Below are positions 45,128 to 54,608 of a stretch of DNA of 64,000 nt, piece after piece. The DNA is taken from assembly GCA_015207365.1 (NCBI GenBank), contig JADEXA010000022.1:35365-99364 (forward strand), given 5' to 3'. The position numbers were made by a program, and so were the translations under genes. Position 1 is the stretch's first letter. Each line of letters begins with the position of its first letter. Below the pieces are notes generated by a model. The model ran no database searches and was not told where the DNA came from. It saw only the letters and a list, made by a program, of their open reading frames with translations. This stretch comes from Vacuolonema iberomarrocanum LEGE 07170 (GTDB lineage Bacteria; Cyanobacteriota; Cyanobacteriia; Elainellales; Elainellaceae).

Positions 45128-45532
45128 CTAATAGGCATCGCTCACGGGTTCGAGCTCGTAAGTCTCAGGAATGGTTTCGATCTTGAGCGCTTTCAGCTTG
45201 GCCGCACATTCGCTCGCTTCTAACAACAGATCGGGGGAGGCGACTTGTTTGTGAACGCCTGCAACGATCGTGGCGCTCAAGGTACACACCGAAGCGAGGG
45301 TGGCCGTGAAGCGCCAGCTCCCCAGAATGGGTTCGCCAGCAATAGCCGATTCTCCGGCGATGAAGGTGGCGATCGCCCCCAGAACGAGGTTCATAATGGT
45401 GTATCGCCGATCCGTCGATTTGAGTCGGCTCTTCTGAGCTTCGGCTTTCTGTAAACTGAGGTGAATCTGTTGTTTCAGTAAACGGTGTTCATCAACTGAA
45501 GCGTTAGGTAAGGTATTCCCACCAGTGGACAT
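45128..45532 (-). CDS. Small two-helix membrane protein (SLATT-like?), 134 aa
   Basis: About 134 residues. A charged N-terminal helix (LLKQQIHLSLQKAEAQKSRL) is followed by two membrane helices (YTIMNLVLGAIATFIAG and FTATLASVCTLSATIVAG) and a cytoplasmic helix (LLLEASECAAKLKALKIE). This layout resembles SLATT-type pore candidates of bacterial conflict systems, but no diagnostic motif confirms it. ATG 45532 has GAGG at good spacing. Upstream lie a copy of the 35-bp TGTCAT motif (45598-45632) and a repeat cluster. It stands 219 bases upstream of the TRAP operon on the same strand. Confidence 0.6.
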   Translation of the reverse strand: MSTGGNTLPNASVDEHRLLKQQIHLSLQKAEAQKSRLKSTDRRYTIMNLVLGAIATFIAGESAIAGEPILGSWRFTATLASVCTLSATIVAGVHKQVASPDLLLEASECAAKLKALKIETIPETYELEPVSDAY

Positions 45533-45597
45533 ATCGAACCTCAAACAACACTCTCGACACAGTTAAAAATACAAGGCGAGTTCGTTCAAGGCATCGC

Positions 45598-45632
45598 ATA
45601 ATTGTCATTCCGGCAGCATGACAAATGTCATG
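45598..45632 (+). promoter_or_regulatory. 35-bp conserved motif, copy 2
   Basis: ATAATTGTCATT, six unlike bases, then GCATGACAAATGTCAT. It matches copy 3 at about 28 of 35 positions and includes the perfect palindrome ATGACAAATGTCAT at 45618-45631 (two central bases aside). It lies 66-100 bases upstream of the small membrane protein gene. Confidence 0.65.
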
Positions 45633-45641
45633 AACAGGATC

Positions 45642-45705
45642 TATAGCGGTGTGCGACCGTATCAAGCACACAACCGTACTTACCCAACGCGCACAGCGCT
45701 ATAAG
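45642..45705. repeat. Palindromic repeat family A, copy 2
   Basis: Reading the minus strand gives the flanks of copy 1 (13264-13362) without its inserted hairpin: CTTATAGCGCTGTGCGCGTT at one end and GCACACCGCTATA at the other. This is probably the simpler form of the element. Confidence 0.75.
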
Positions 45706-45757
45706 TACAGGACACAAAATCGAACCCCGGCTAAACCCCTTGATTTTGTCCTGTACT
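45704..45757. repeat. Inverted repeat abutting family A copy 2
   Basis: AGTACAGGACACAAAATCGA pairs, with small gaps, with TGATTTTGTCCTGTACT. Part of it (CCCCTTGATTTTGT) also occurs at 41791-41804. Confidence 0.6.
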
Positions 45758-45767
45758 CAGGAACAAG

Positions 45768-45813
45768 ATATATCCCTCTTTCATCACTCTAGGCAGATGA
45801 AAGAGGGATATAT
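45768..45813. repeat. Hairpin repeat family C, copy 2
   Basis: ATATATCCCTCTTTCATC and its complement GATGAAAGAGGGATATAT surround ACTCTAGGCA. It is near identical to 13560-13602. Confidence 0.85.
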
Positions 45814-45886
45814 CGCATCCGGTTGAAGGCCCCAAATAGCGTTGTAGCGAGTTCCTGCCAGGATAGTTAGTCTTTCTGTTCTATTT

Positions 45887-47302
45887 TCAGATCCTATCAC
45901 CAGCGACATTATCTTTTGACTCCCCCCGTTGATTGAGGATTAGCTGCGTTTCAGTGTGGATCTGACGGGTAATGGGGTAGCGATAGGCCAACAGTAAGCT
46001 ACCGATCAAGAGCACCGCTGGCACGAGCCCCATAATCCCACGAATTGTCAGGATCGCTGCTGGTGGTTGGGGCAGATTAGTGCCGTCAGCTGCTGACACA
46101 AAACCAGCCCAATCGAGACCTATACCAATAACGAAGAGGGCTATGGCTACCCCTAGCTTTTGTAGCCAAACCATAATGCCGTAGTACATTCCCTCTGATC
46201 GCTGACCACTCTGCAGATCTTGGTGATCAATCACGTCCGGGAGCATTGCCCATGGCACGATATAGGCCGCTGCTGCCCCGCTCCCGGCGAGTATCATCAG
46301 AGCACAGAACAACCCTATCTGTCCAGGCTGTAACAGTAGCGTCAGGACCTGAGCGATAACCCACAACGGAATTGCCACTAAATAAAGGTGATGTTTATCG
46401 AGCCGCTGGCCCAATGCTCCCCAAACCATGACCATGAGCAACCCAGCGACCTGTGCCAACAAGATAGTCGTTGTCACAGCGGTCTCTGTTTGTCCTAAAT
46501 AGAGAATGACGAAATAAGGAACAACGCTCGCTTGGATCTGAATGGAGAGCCAGCTGCCTAAGTAAATACCGGCGACTCGCCAAAAGATAGCGTCAGATAC
46601 TACACGCTTAATCTGCGGCCAAAACTCGATAGGCATTTTTATGGACTGACTTGAGGGCTGTCTGACGACCTGGTACTGCCGGTAGGTGCCACTAACGCAA
46701 AGCCCCACTGCGAGAATTACCATCGCGCCACACAGTAGCGCCAAAGCCCAATATTGCTGCTGTGGATTTGAAACACGCGCAAAGATGATTTGAGCAAGCA
46801 GCATCACCAGAATAATGCCGCCCGTTCTAAAGAATGACTGAAAGCTAATGAGCCGAGTGCGATCGCGATAGTCCTGAGTCAGCTCTGCGGCTAGTGCGTA
46901 GTAAGGGAGCCCGACCGCTGTCAGCGCCAGGTCGTATAGCATCACTATCAGACAGTAGTAGGCAAACAGAAAGATTTGATGGTTTGTAGGAGGTACCCAC
47001 CACAGCAATCCGAGAAAGATGGCCAGCGGCAAAACACTCATCACTAGCCATGGATAGCGACGCCCCCAAATCGAACGAGTGCGATCGCTGAGCCACCCCA
47101 CGAGGAGATCATTCACCGCATCCCAGAGTCGCCCGATGAGAATAACGGTACCCGCTAAAGCAGGCCGCAATCCCACAATATCAGTCAAAAAATATAGGAA
47201 AAAAATGGCCATTATCACATCTGGCATGACCACGGAAAAAATGCCGATGCCATAGGCAAATTGAGTGCCGAGGGGTAAGCGTTTATGGGTAGATGGCGAC
47301 AT
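45887..47302 (-). CDS. MFS/GPH-family sugar-type transporter
   Basis: About 471 residues and 12 membrane spans. LIGRLWDAVNDLLVGWLSDR with GRRYPWL is the signature first cytoplasmic loop of the glycoside-pentoside-hexuronide:cation symporter family (MelB-like). YYALAAELTQDYRDRTRL is its second conserved loop, and VPWAMLPDVIDHQ with RSEGMYYGIMVW lies in the C-terminal half. The substrate may be a sugar or another small molecule; several cyanobacterial and eukaryotic members are not sugar carriers. ATG 47302 is preferred over the frame start at 47326. It lies 64 bases downstream of the NB-ARC-WD40 gene on the same strand. Confidence 0.88.
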   Translation of the reverse strand: MSPSTHKRLPLGTQFAYGIGIFSVVMPDVIMAIFFLYFLTDIVGLRPALAGTVILIGRLWDAVNDLLVGWLSDRTRSIWGRRYPWLVMSVLPLAIFLGLLWWVPPTNHQIFLFAYYCLIVMLYDLALTAVGLPYYALAAELTQDYRDRTRLISFQSFFRTGGIILVMLLAQIIFARVSNPQQQYWALALLCGAMVILAVGLCVSGTYRQYQVVRQPSSQSIKMPIEFWPQIKRVVSDAIFWRVAGIYLGSWLSIQIQASVVPYFVILYLGQTETAVTTTILLAQVAGLLMVMVWGALGQRLDKHHLYLVAIPLWVIAQVLTLLLQPGQIGLFCALMILAGSGAAAAYIVPWAMLPDVIDHQDLQSGQRSEGMYYGIMVWLQKLGVAIALFVIGIGLDWAGFVSAADGTNLPQPPAAILTIRGIMGLVPAVLLIGSLLLAYRYPITRQIHTETQLILNQRGESKDNVAGDRI

Positions 47303-47366
47303 GGTAATCCTGCTCTCAACTATCAACTCGAACCCATTCGCGATGAGCCAACCGACAATGACGGTG

Positions 47367-50300
47367 TTAGCCCGTTGCCCCTAGCGCCACCAGTACGTCT
47401 TTTTGAGCTGCCGCCAAACCTCTGATATCGGCAATGTTCATCCCTTCATAAGGTCTTTCAGGTCGGAGTAATTGCTGGGTTTGTCCGGTTTTGATGTTCC
47501 AAAGACGAATCGTATTGTCTGTGCTGCTGCTAGCCAAAATACGCCTGTCGGGCGTAAGCGCCAGTCCTCTGATCGAGGAGCCGTGGCCTCTCAGAACTTG
47601 CAAACACCGCCCAGTTTGAAAATCCCACAGTCGAATGGTAGCGTCGATGCCAGCGCTGATGAGCGTCTCGCCGTTGGGGCTGAAGAGCAAAGCCAAGATC
47701 GACTCGTCATGGCCCTGCAACGTTTGAACGAGATTGCCAGTTGAGGGGTCCCAAATCTTGATCTGCCGGTCTTCACCACCGCTGACAAGCCGTTGCCCGC
47801 TGGAATGAAATGCCAGTGTTCGCACCTTGCTGGTCGAATCAGTCATCGTTAAACGACACCGTCCTGTCTCGACATCCCACAGCTTAATCGTTTGATCATC
47901 ACTGCAGCTAGCCAGCGTTTTGCCATCGGGGTTAAAAGTGACCGACCAAATCCAGTTGCTCTCGCTGTGGGCCGCGATGCATCGTAAGCATTTGCCAGTC
48001 GCTGCATCCCAAAACCGCACGGTCCCATCTCGTCCACCGCTAGCTACGCACTGACCATCTGGGCTCAAAGCAGCAGCCCAAACGCCCCCTTTGGTATGCC
48101 CTTGTAGAATATGCCTACATTGTTGGGTTTCCAGATCCCACAGCCGCACCGTTTCATCGTCGCTGCTGCTGAGCAAGGTTCGTCCATCGGGGCTAAACAC
48201 GACCGACCAGATCCAGGCCCCATGCCCTTTCAAGGTGGTGATTAGCTCGCCAGTTTCGATATCCCAAAGCCGAATGATGCCGTCTAAGCTGCCGCTAGCT
48301 AGCCATTGCCCGTCAGGAGAGATGGCCAGCGCCCAGATTAAGTTTGTGTAGCCGCGCCAAGTTTTAAGGCATTTTCCTGTTTCCGCATTCCAAAGCTTCA
48401 GCATCGGGTAGGCTTCGCCCGTAGCAAGAATATTATCTTTGGGTGCGAACGCTAGAACGCGAACCCCTCGAATGTGTCCCTTTAATGTTTTCAGGGGTTG
48501 ACCCGTTTGGGCATCCCATATTTTCGCTGTTTTATCAAAGCTGCCACTGGCTATCAGCCGTCCATCGGGACTGAAGGCAGTTGAATAAACCTCCTTGGTA
48601 TGCCCAACCAGCGTCTCTAAACACTCACCTGTGGAAACATCCCAAAGCTTGATGGTGTTGTCTGCGCTACCACTGAGCAGCATCTCACCCTTGGGATGAA
48701 ACGCGACCGATAGAACCAGATTGTCATGACCGTTGAGCACTCGACAGCATTCCCCGGTGTCGGTATTCCACAGCCGAACGGTGTTGTCATACGCACCGCT
48801 GGCGAGGAGATTTTTACTCGGATGAAACTTCAAAGACCAGATCCAGGCTCGATGGCCTTCTAGAATTCGACACTCACTCGTTTTGACATCCCACAGCTGG
48901 ATGGTGTTGTTATCGCCGCCACTGGCAATAGTTTTTCCATCTGGGCTGAACGCAACTGACCAGAGAAACGTTTGTCCACCGACAAACGTTCTGAGGCACT
49001 CGCCGCTGTGAATGTCCCAAAGCTTGACGGTTTTGTCTAAACAACTACTGGCTAGCCGCGTCCCGTCTGGACTAAAGGCTACAGCAGTCACAAACATATC
49101 TTTGACATGGCCTTGCAGATATCGATGAGTCTGCCAGTCTTTGAGGTGTAGTAGCCGAATGCCGCCGATGGAGTCTCCTATAGCAAGCAGGTCTTGGCTG
49201 GGGCTAAAGGCGATCGCATGCACCCCGCCAAAATCATGGGTAAAGTTAGATCGATTAAACCAGCAGCGAGCAAAGTCAACGTAGCGTAAAGAAATGTTCT
49301 GTAGGTCAGCCTGCCAAATAGCGAGTTGCGAAAAATCGCAGTGACTAATGTCAAGGCCACCGTAGCGCATCAGATTCAATAGGTTTCCTGCAGCATAGCC
49401 TGGTAGCCCTCGATAGAGCTGCCTTAGGTGAGTCAGTAGCTGATAAAGCTGGGTTTGCAGGTCACTCTGGTTATCCAAGCCCAGCACAGGGGTTGTCTGT
49501 TCAATCACCGGACGTAGAATAATCCGAACTTGGCTCTCCCGGATGTAGTCTCTTGTATCCGCTTTGACCAGAGCGTGGCTGTTAAAGAGGTTTAGGTTCC
49601 TTGTCTGCAGTTCCTGACAGATGTGGCTGACAAAGCGATCAGTCATATACTCAATCAGAACGGGCTGGAGCGTAAAGCCACCCTCACTTTTCTCAACGGG
49701 GACGTACCGCTCTAGGCTATCAAGCGTTTCGGGCACCTGCTTTTTGGCGATCGGTAGCAGTACATCTTCTCGTAACTCTGGGATAGAGACCGCTTCTCGA
49801 TTAATGGCAAGCCAGTACATCAGGTCTTTTTCGACGTCAGAGAACTGCTCAAAATGCCAATCGATTAGGTCGCGAATTCGACCAAACACGCGCAAGTCCT
49901 GCGCCAAAAAATCAGAGAGCTGACCATCAAAGCGTCTGAGAATATGTTTGGCAGCAACTTCTAACGCCAGTGGGTTGCCGCTATAGAAGGAAATCAGGTG
50001 TTCCCAATCGGCATCACTCCCATAAAAGGTTCCGTCCTGAACCCGACCAATGTCTTGAAAAATAGACCTCCCAGCCGCGATATCTAAACTCCCTAGCTCC
50101 AACGATCGCACCGACCACACCCCTTCCATAGCTTCCACATCTCGGGACTTGATACGGCTGGTGAGCAGCAAACAGCTTTTGTGCTGAGTCTCCCCAATCC
50201 TCCTAAAAAACCTTTCATAGTCTTCATATCCGGTTCGGTAGCCCCCTGCAGTCGTATCGCCTGCGGGACGATTGCTTGGATCTCCCTGCAAAATCGATTC

Positions 50301-50978
50301 GGCGTTATCTAAAATCAGCAAACAGCGGCGTTGCCGCAGGTAACCCAAGAGCTGTGTAATCAGCTCATCTGGTGTTGCGGCTAGTGATGTTTCCTGCTGA
50401 TCAGACACAAATTCAACGAGGTTCGTCAGCAGGATCTCCAAAGGTGGAGCATTAATCAGCCGCCGCCAGATAATACAGTCAAATTCTCCTCGAATTCGAC
50501 GAGCCAGCTGTAGCGACAGATCCGTCTTGCCAATGCCCCCTCTCACTAAGCGAGTTTTGCCAATACCAGCCAGCCCGACGATGGCAATTAGCTGCATACG
50601 ATCCACGAGTATCCACTGCTCAAGTCTGTCTAGCTCTTGAGTACGTCCGTGCAAATTGGGCACGTCTGGGGCATCTCCCCAATCTTCTCGCATGGGTGCG
50701 GATAACTCCGGATCGGTTACATCTTTGGGATGAATGGCAAGCGCTTCGCAAAAGGCAATAAAGCTGCGATCGCGAATGGCCGTTCCTTGTAAAAAACGCT
50801 CCCAGGTTTGTGAACTGCAACCGTAGGCATATGGCCCTGATTCATGCCAATCGCCCTGGGGTTCGAGCACCTTGCTGGCCTCTACTAGCCAACGATCATC
50901 GCCAATTTTCCATCCTTTTTGGGCAATGGCTTGTTTGATCTGAGTCAAGCCCTGCTGAGACGCTTTAAGAGACGCCAT
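47367..50978 (-). CDS. NB-ARC NTPase with WD40 propellers and duplicated P-loop
   Basis: About 1203 residues. Residues 1-90 form a DNA-binding-like or effector-recruiting domain (ASLKASQQGLTQIKQAIAQK, WERFLQGTAIRDRSFIAFCE) common at the N-terminus of cyanobacterial STAND proteins. The NB-ARC core follows, with an unusual Walker A: IVGLAGIGKTRLVRGGIGKT repeats GIGKT within 11 residues (about residues 134-153). Walker B is CLLILDNAES and LLTSRIKSR the sensor. A short pentapeptide-like part (LDISHCDFSQLAIWQADLQN) leads into 14 WD40 blades. ATG 50978 is used (a GTG lies 6 bases upstream). The promoter region holds a copy of the 35-bp motif. Ligand and output are unknown. Confidence 0.92.
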   Translation of the reverse strand: MASLKASQQGLTQIKQAIAQKGWKIGDDRWLVEASKVLEPQGDWHESGPYAYGCSSQTWERFLQGTAIRDRSFIAFCEALAIHPKDVTDPELSAPMREDWGDAPDVPNLHGRTQELDRLEQWILVDRMQLIAIVGLAGIGKTRLVRGGIGKTDLSLQLARRIRGEFDCIIWRRLINAPPLEILLTNLVEFVSDQQETSLAATPDELITQLLGYLRQRRCLLILDNAESILQGDPSNRPAGDTTAGGYRTGYEDYERFFRRIGETQHKSCLLLTSRIKSRDVEAMEGVWSVRSLELGSLDIAAGRSIFQDIGRVQDGTFYGSDADWEHLISFYSGNPLALEVAAKHILRRFDGQLSDFLAQDLRVFGRIRDLIDWHFEQFSDVEKDLMYWLAINREAVSIPELREDVLLPIAKKQVPETLDSLERYVPVEKSEGGFTLQPVLIEYMTDRFVSHICQELQTRNLNLFNSHALVKADTRDYIRESQVRIILRPVIEQTTPVLGLDNQSDLQTQLYQLLTHLRQLYRGLPGYAAGNLLNLMRYGGLDISHCDFSQLAIWQADLQNISLRYVDFARCWFNRSNFTHDFGGVHAIAFSPSQDLLAIGDSIGGIRLLHLKDWQTHRYLQGHVKDMFVTAVAFSPDGTRLASSCLDKTVKLWDIHSGECLRTFVGGQTFLWSVAFSPDGKTIASGGDNNTIQLWDVKTSECRILEGHRAWIWSLKFHPSKNLLASGAYDNTVRLWNTDTGECCRVLNGHDNLVLSVAFHPKGEMLLSGSADNTIKLWDVSTGECLETLVGHTKEVYSTAFSPDGRLIASGSFDKTAKIWDAQTGQPLKTLKGHIRGVRVLAFAPKDNILATGEAYPMLKLWNAETGKCLKTWRGYTNLIWALAISPDGQWLASGSLDGIIRLWDIETGELITTLKGHGAWIWSVVFSPDGRTLLSSSDDETVRLWDLETQQCRHILQGHTKGGVWAAALSPDGQCVASGGRDGTVRFWDAATGKCLRCIAAHSESNWIWSVTFNPDGKTLASCSDDQTIKLWDVETGRCRLTMTDSTSKVRTLAFHSSGQRLVSGGEDRQIKIWDPSTGNLVQTLQGHDESILALLFSPNGETLISAGIDATIRLWDFQTGRCLQVLRGHGSSIRGLALTPDRRILASSSTDNTIRLWNIKTGQTQQLLRPERPYEGMNIADIRGLAAAQKDVLVALGATG

Positions 50979-51436
50979 ATGCACACCTTTTGTAGACCAG
51001 CAACCCTCAACGATCTATCAGTTGATCAAGGATCAAACTGAGGTTAATAGGCACTATACATCTCGGCAAGAGAGATGATAAGTAACTAAAAGCATTCCTT
51101 AGATATTGACTGCAAATGAGATCGCCAATGACATCTGTCATGCATCAAAAATGACAATTATTCGATGTTCTTGAGCATGCTTTCCTTTGCTTTAAGGATT
51201 TCGGAATCGAGACTTGAACATAGAGTTTGTCAGCCAACGATGTATCGGCAAATGACTTCGACTAAATAGGAATAGAGGTATCTAAAAAACGTTATGCCTC
51301 AATTTATACTTGTCGTCACACGCTCTCTTACCTCCGTAGATTATCCAATCTGCTGATATCAACAGTCGATAAAGGGTGACTTTCCTCTGTATTCAAGTCC
51401 ACGAGTATTCTTGATGGGCTTGGGTACTTTTGTGTG
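50979..51436. other. Promoter region of the NB-ARC-WD40 gene
   Basis: About 460 bases with no gene. It contains the 35-bp motif copy 3. Confidence 0.5.
51127..51161 (-). promoter_or_regulatory. 35-bp conserved motif, copy 3
   Basis: On the minus strand: ATAATTGTCATTTTTGATGC then ATGACAGATGTCATT. It starts about 150 bases upstream of the NB-ARC-WD40 start and matches copies at 28399-28433 and 45598-45632. Confidence 0.7.
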
Positions 51437-54400
51437 TCAGCGTTTTGTCAGGGTAACAATTTCTTCGAAGCCAAAGTTCTCTACCAGTTGGGTCAGATGG
51501 CTCGCCAACGCTCCATGATCGGGTGGTATTTCCTGGATTAGGTCAGTAACGGCTTGGCTATCGACGCGGGTGGCAGCCTGGTTAAGCTGCGCTATCCATT
51601 CTGAAGGCATGATCTGCAAGTCTTGAGCGGTCAAAGGCTTTGAGGCGATCGCCGAGCTGCCTCCATCTACGGAGGTTGCAGGCATGTTGGGTTCCCCATA
51701 GGTGTAGCGGACACCCAGGAACTCGGCCATCTTGGCGAAAATCGCGTCGGTGCGAAACGGTTTGCTGACACAGCCATCGCAACCTGCTTCTGCGGCCAGA
51801 GTTTGCTCCTGCTTAAAAACGCTACCCGTTAGCACAATCACGATAGGAGCCTGCTTGCCAACCGCCTTGATTCGTTTGGTAGCCTCATAGCCATCCATCA
51901 CAGGCATGCGCAAATCCATCCAGATGAGGTGGGGTTGCCATTGTTGCCAGATGTCCAAGGCTTCTTGGCCATTCTGGGCTTCCCTCAGCTCAAACCCGAT
52001 AGGCTTCAGCAAGTCGACTAGCAGCCGTCGGTTTTCGGGCACATCCTCGACAATCAAAATCCGATAAGTGGGCTGACCCGGCTCCAGGCCAATGATGGGA
52101 CGATCAGGTTGCGATCGCACCAGTACAGCATCTTGAGTGGGTTCTGCCTGGATTGAAAACCGAAACACACTACCCTGACCCAAGTGACTAGAGGCCGTCA
52201 TCTCGCCCCCCATCATCTCCGCAAACTTCCGGCTGATGGGCAACCCCAAACCTGTGCCCGCTTGGGAAAGCTGCTGAGTTTTCGCTTGCACAAACGGTTC
52301 AAACAAAGTGTCGATTTCGTCGGCGTCAATCCCCGCTCCGGTATCTTCGACCTCGAACTGTAGCATGAAAGTTGATGGCGGAATGCTAGCGTCAGTCGGC
52401 TGGTCGACTGTAGCCGTGGCGGCAGCCCGCAGACAGATATGACCTGAAGCCGTGAACTTTACGGCGTTACCGACCAGGTTGACCAGAATTTGCCGCAGCT
52501 TGCTCTCATCGGTGTGAACATACTGGGGTAGGTCAGAGGCTTGCTCCAGACGTAGATCAACACCTTTGGAATTGGCCTTAAACTGAAACATAGCGTGGAT
52601 GCCTTTCAGCAAACTATGCAAGTCAAAATCGCCGGGGTTGAGGCTGATTTTTCCGGCCTCAATTTTGGACATTTCCAACACGTCATTAATCAAATCCAGC
52701 AAATGTTCGCCACTTTGGTTAATGGAGTCGAGGTAGCTCTGTTGCTGGGTGTTGAGGCTGCGATCGCGACTCATCAGCTGGGTAAAGCCCAGGATGATGT
52801 TGAGTGGGGTTCGCAGCTCGTGGCTCATATTAGATAGAAACTGGCTTTTGGCTCGGTTGGCGACCTGTGCGGCCTCCGTTGCTCGTTTTAATTCGGCTTC
52901 GGCCTGTTTGCGATCGCAAATGTCCCGAATCATAACCAGGACATCATCCGTCCCAGATGGCACAATCCGCACTTCTTCCCAAACTTGATGCCCAAGGCGC
53001 TCTAGCTGCTGCTCGTAGATCTGCACTTCGCCTGTGTCTAATGCTTGCTGGACGGCTTGTAAGCGGTGTTCCATCAACACGGGCGGCAGAAAGTCTTCTG
53101 CATTTGCTCGTTTGAGATTAGGATCTGTAAAAAATATTCCTTTACCTGGAGAAATTACGTCAAAAACAGAGTCGTGGCGATACATCCGCAGCATAAAGTC
53201 AGGAATGGCTTGAAACAGGGCTTGCTTCGTCGCCTCACTTTCACGAAGAGCGGCTTCGGCCTGCTTGCGATCGCTGATGTCTGTCACCACCTTATCCAAG
53301 CAATCCTCGGCTTTGTTCATCTGACAGGAGAACAATACCCAACAGAGACTGCCATCTTGTTTTCGAAACTGGGTTTCAAAGTTGCGGACTTTACCCGTTC
53401 GCAGCACCGTTTTGAGAACCTTCTGTCGATCCTGAATATCAGCATAAAGGTCAGTCGATTGCTTCACCCCTACCACATCGTCGAGAGCGTCGTAGCCCAG
53501 CATGGTGGCAAAGTATTGATTCGCGGCAATTACAGTGCCATCATCTAAGCGAGTTCGGAAAAGTCCCACCTGCGTGTTGTCAAAGATATGGCGCAGTTGG
53601 GTTTCGCTCTGCTGCAAGGCGGTGGTAGCAGCTCTGAGTTTAGTGATGATCGAAGCGGCAATGGTTATAACGAATACTGTGGAGATGGCATAAAGCCCCA
53701 GGCGATAGAGGTTGGCTGACCGAATGGCTCGCTGATAGGCCATGTCGTAGGTTTCGGCCAGTTCTATGCCTTGCTGGCGCGTAGGAATAGCCAATAGCGT
53801 TTCAACTAAGTTATCCGTTTCCAGGCGGTTCTCGAGGATGAGATCGGCGTGGATGAGTGGGTTGGCGAGAATCTCGTTGGCGGCATCAGAATTGCTGGCT
53901 TGGCTGCGAAGTTGCTCAAGGTTCGTTTCCACCTGAGATGTTAGCTCCTCGCTGGCCGATAGGTTGAAGAGCAAAACGGTTTGGAGCAGAGCGTCGAGTT
54001 CAGTCGCCAAGTCAGGGGGAATGTCAGGTTGCTGCGTCAGCTCAGTGACGGCGATCGGGAAATAGGCTAGGGAATTGCCCAAAATGGCATTTTTTGATTT
54101 GAATTGCTGGATTAAGCCATCTTTTTCTTGCCAGAGCTGAATGTTTTGCTGCACCTGCTCCTGTAACTCTTGGTGGGTCGCTCCCACAAAGTCAGGGGGA
54201 GTCTCCAGTACCTGATGCAACTCTCGAATCGCCGCCTGTTCGCTAATAATGGGATCGTAATAGTCCAGCAGCCCCAGCCTTAGCTGGAGCAAGTTCTGGT
54301 TAATCCGGGCATCGAGTTCTTGTAGCTGTCGGAGCGCATCAACATAGCGGTTGTGCTGGGTCAAGTTCACCGCTTGCGATTTAACCCAAAACAAAAGCAG

Positions 54401-54541
54401 CAACAGCACCGCGCCTGTTGGGAGGAGGTACCCGTTCAGCACCGCCATGAGCTGTTGTACTTTCGGTGATGGACGGTTTGTCATCTGATCAGCACGAGGT
54501 GGGCGACGAGGTCGGCGCTGTTGAAAGATAGACCAGACCAT
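51437..54541 (-). CDS. Hybrid sensor histidine kinase (DAHL-like sensor, PAS, HisKA, HATPase, REC)
   Basis: 1034 residues. Membrane helices at about 34-53 (AVLNGYLLPTGAVLLLLLFW) and 280-298 flank an all-helical periplasmic sensor of about 220 residues that resembles the DAHL domain. Two PAS domains follow (LRHIFDNTQVGLF; ALFQAIPDFMLRM). The kinase core has the phospho-accepting histidine in NMSHELRTPLNIILGF, the N box in LRQILVNLVGNAVKFT, and DTGAGI and GTGLGLPIS glycine boxes. A receiver domain (ILIVEDVPENRR, phospho-Asp in IWMDLRMPVMDGYEA) and a 100-residue helical tail, possibly a phosphotransfer remnant, complete it. AGGAG precedes ATG 54541. The cytochrome c peroxidase gene lies 67 bases upstream on the same strand, suggesting co-expression. 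Confidence 0.93.
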   Translation of the reverse strand: MVWSIFQQRRPRRPPRADQMTNRPSPKVQQLMAVLNGYLLPTGAVLLLLLFWVKSQAVNLTQHNRYVDALRQLQELDARINQNLLQLRLGLLDYYDPIISEQAAIRELHQVLETPPDFVGATHQELQEQVQQNIQLWQEKDGLIQQFKSKNAILGNSLAYFPIAVTELTQQPDIPPDLATELDALLQTVLLFNLSASEELTSQVETNLEQLRSQASNSDAANEILANPLIHADLILENRLETDNLVETLLAIPTRQQGIELAETYDMAYQRAIRSANLYRLGLYAISTVFVITIAASIITKLRAATTALQQSETQLRHIFDNTQVGLFRTRLDDGTVIAANQYFATMLGYDALDDVVGVKQSTDLYADIQDRQKVLKTVLRTGKVRNFETQFRKQDGSLCWVLFSCQMNKAEDCLDKVVTDISDRKQAEAALRESEATKQALFQAIPDFMLRMYRHDSVFDVISPGKGIFFTDPNLKRANAEDFLPPVLMEHRLQAVQQALDTGEVQIYEQQLERLGHQVWEEVRIVPSGTDDVLVMIRDICDRKQAEAELKRATEAAQVANRAKSQFLSNMSHELRTPLNIILGFTQLMSRDRSLNTQQQSYLDSINQSGEHLLDLINDVLEMSKIEAGKISLNPGDFDLHSLLKGIHAMFQFKANSKGVDLRLEQASDLPQYVHTDESKLRQILVNLVGNAVKFTASGHICLRAAATATVDQPTDASIPPSTFMLQFEVEDTGAGIDADEIDTLFEPFVQAKTQQLSQAGTGLGLPISRKFAEMMGGEMTASSHLGQGSVFRFSIQAEPTQDAVLVRSQPDRPIIGLEPGQPTYRILIVEDVPENRRLLVDLLKPIGFELREAQNGQEALDIWQQWQPHLIWMDLRMPVMDGYEATKRIKAVGKQAPIVIVLTGSVFKQEQTLAAEAGCDGCVSKPFRTDAIFAKMAEFLGVRYTYGEPNMPATSVDGGSSAIASKPLTAQDLQIMPSEWIAQLNQAATRVDSQAVTDLIQEIPPDHGALASHLTQLVENFGFEEIVTLTKR

Positions 54542-54608
54542 AGTAGGTGGCTCCTAACGACAGGAAGACTCTAGGTACAGGCTCTCTAGCCTTGCTAGGA
54601 TGATCGTG

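Larger units (their letters stand above)
45533..45886. other. Intergenic repeat cluster
   Basis: About 350 bases. It holds the 35-bp motif copy 2, repeat family A copy 2, an inverted repeat at 45704-45757 and family C copy 2. No gene is seen. Confidence 0.6.
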
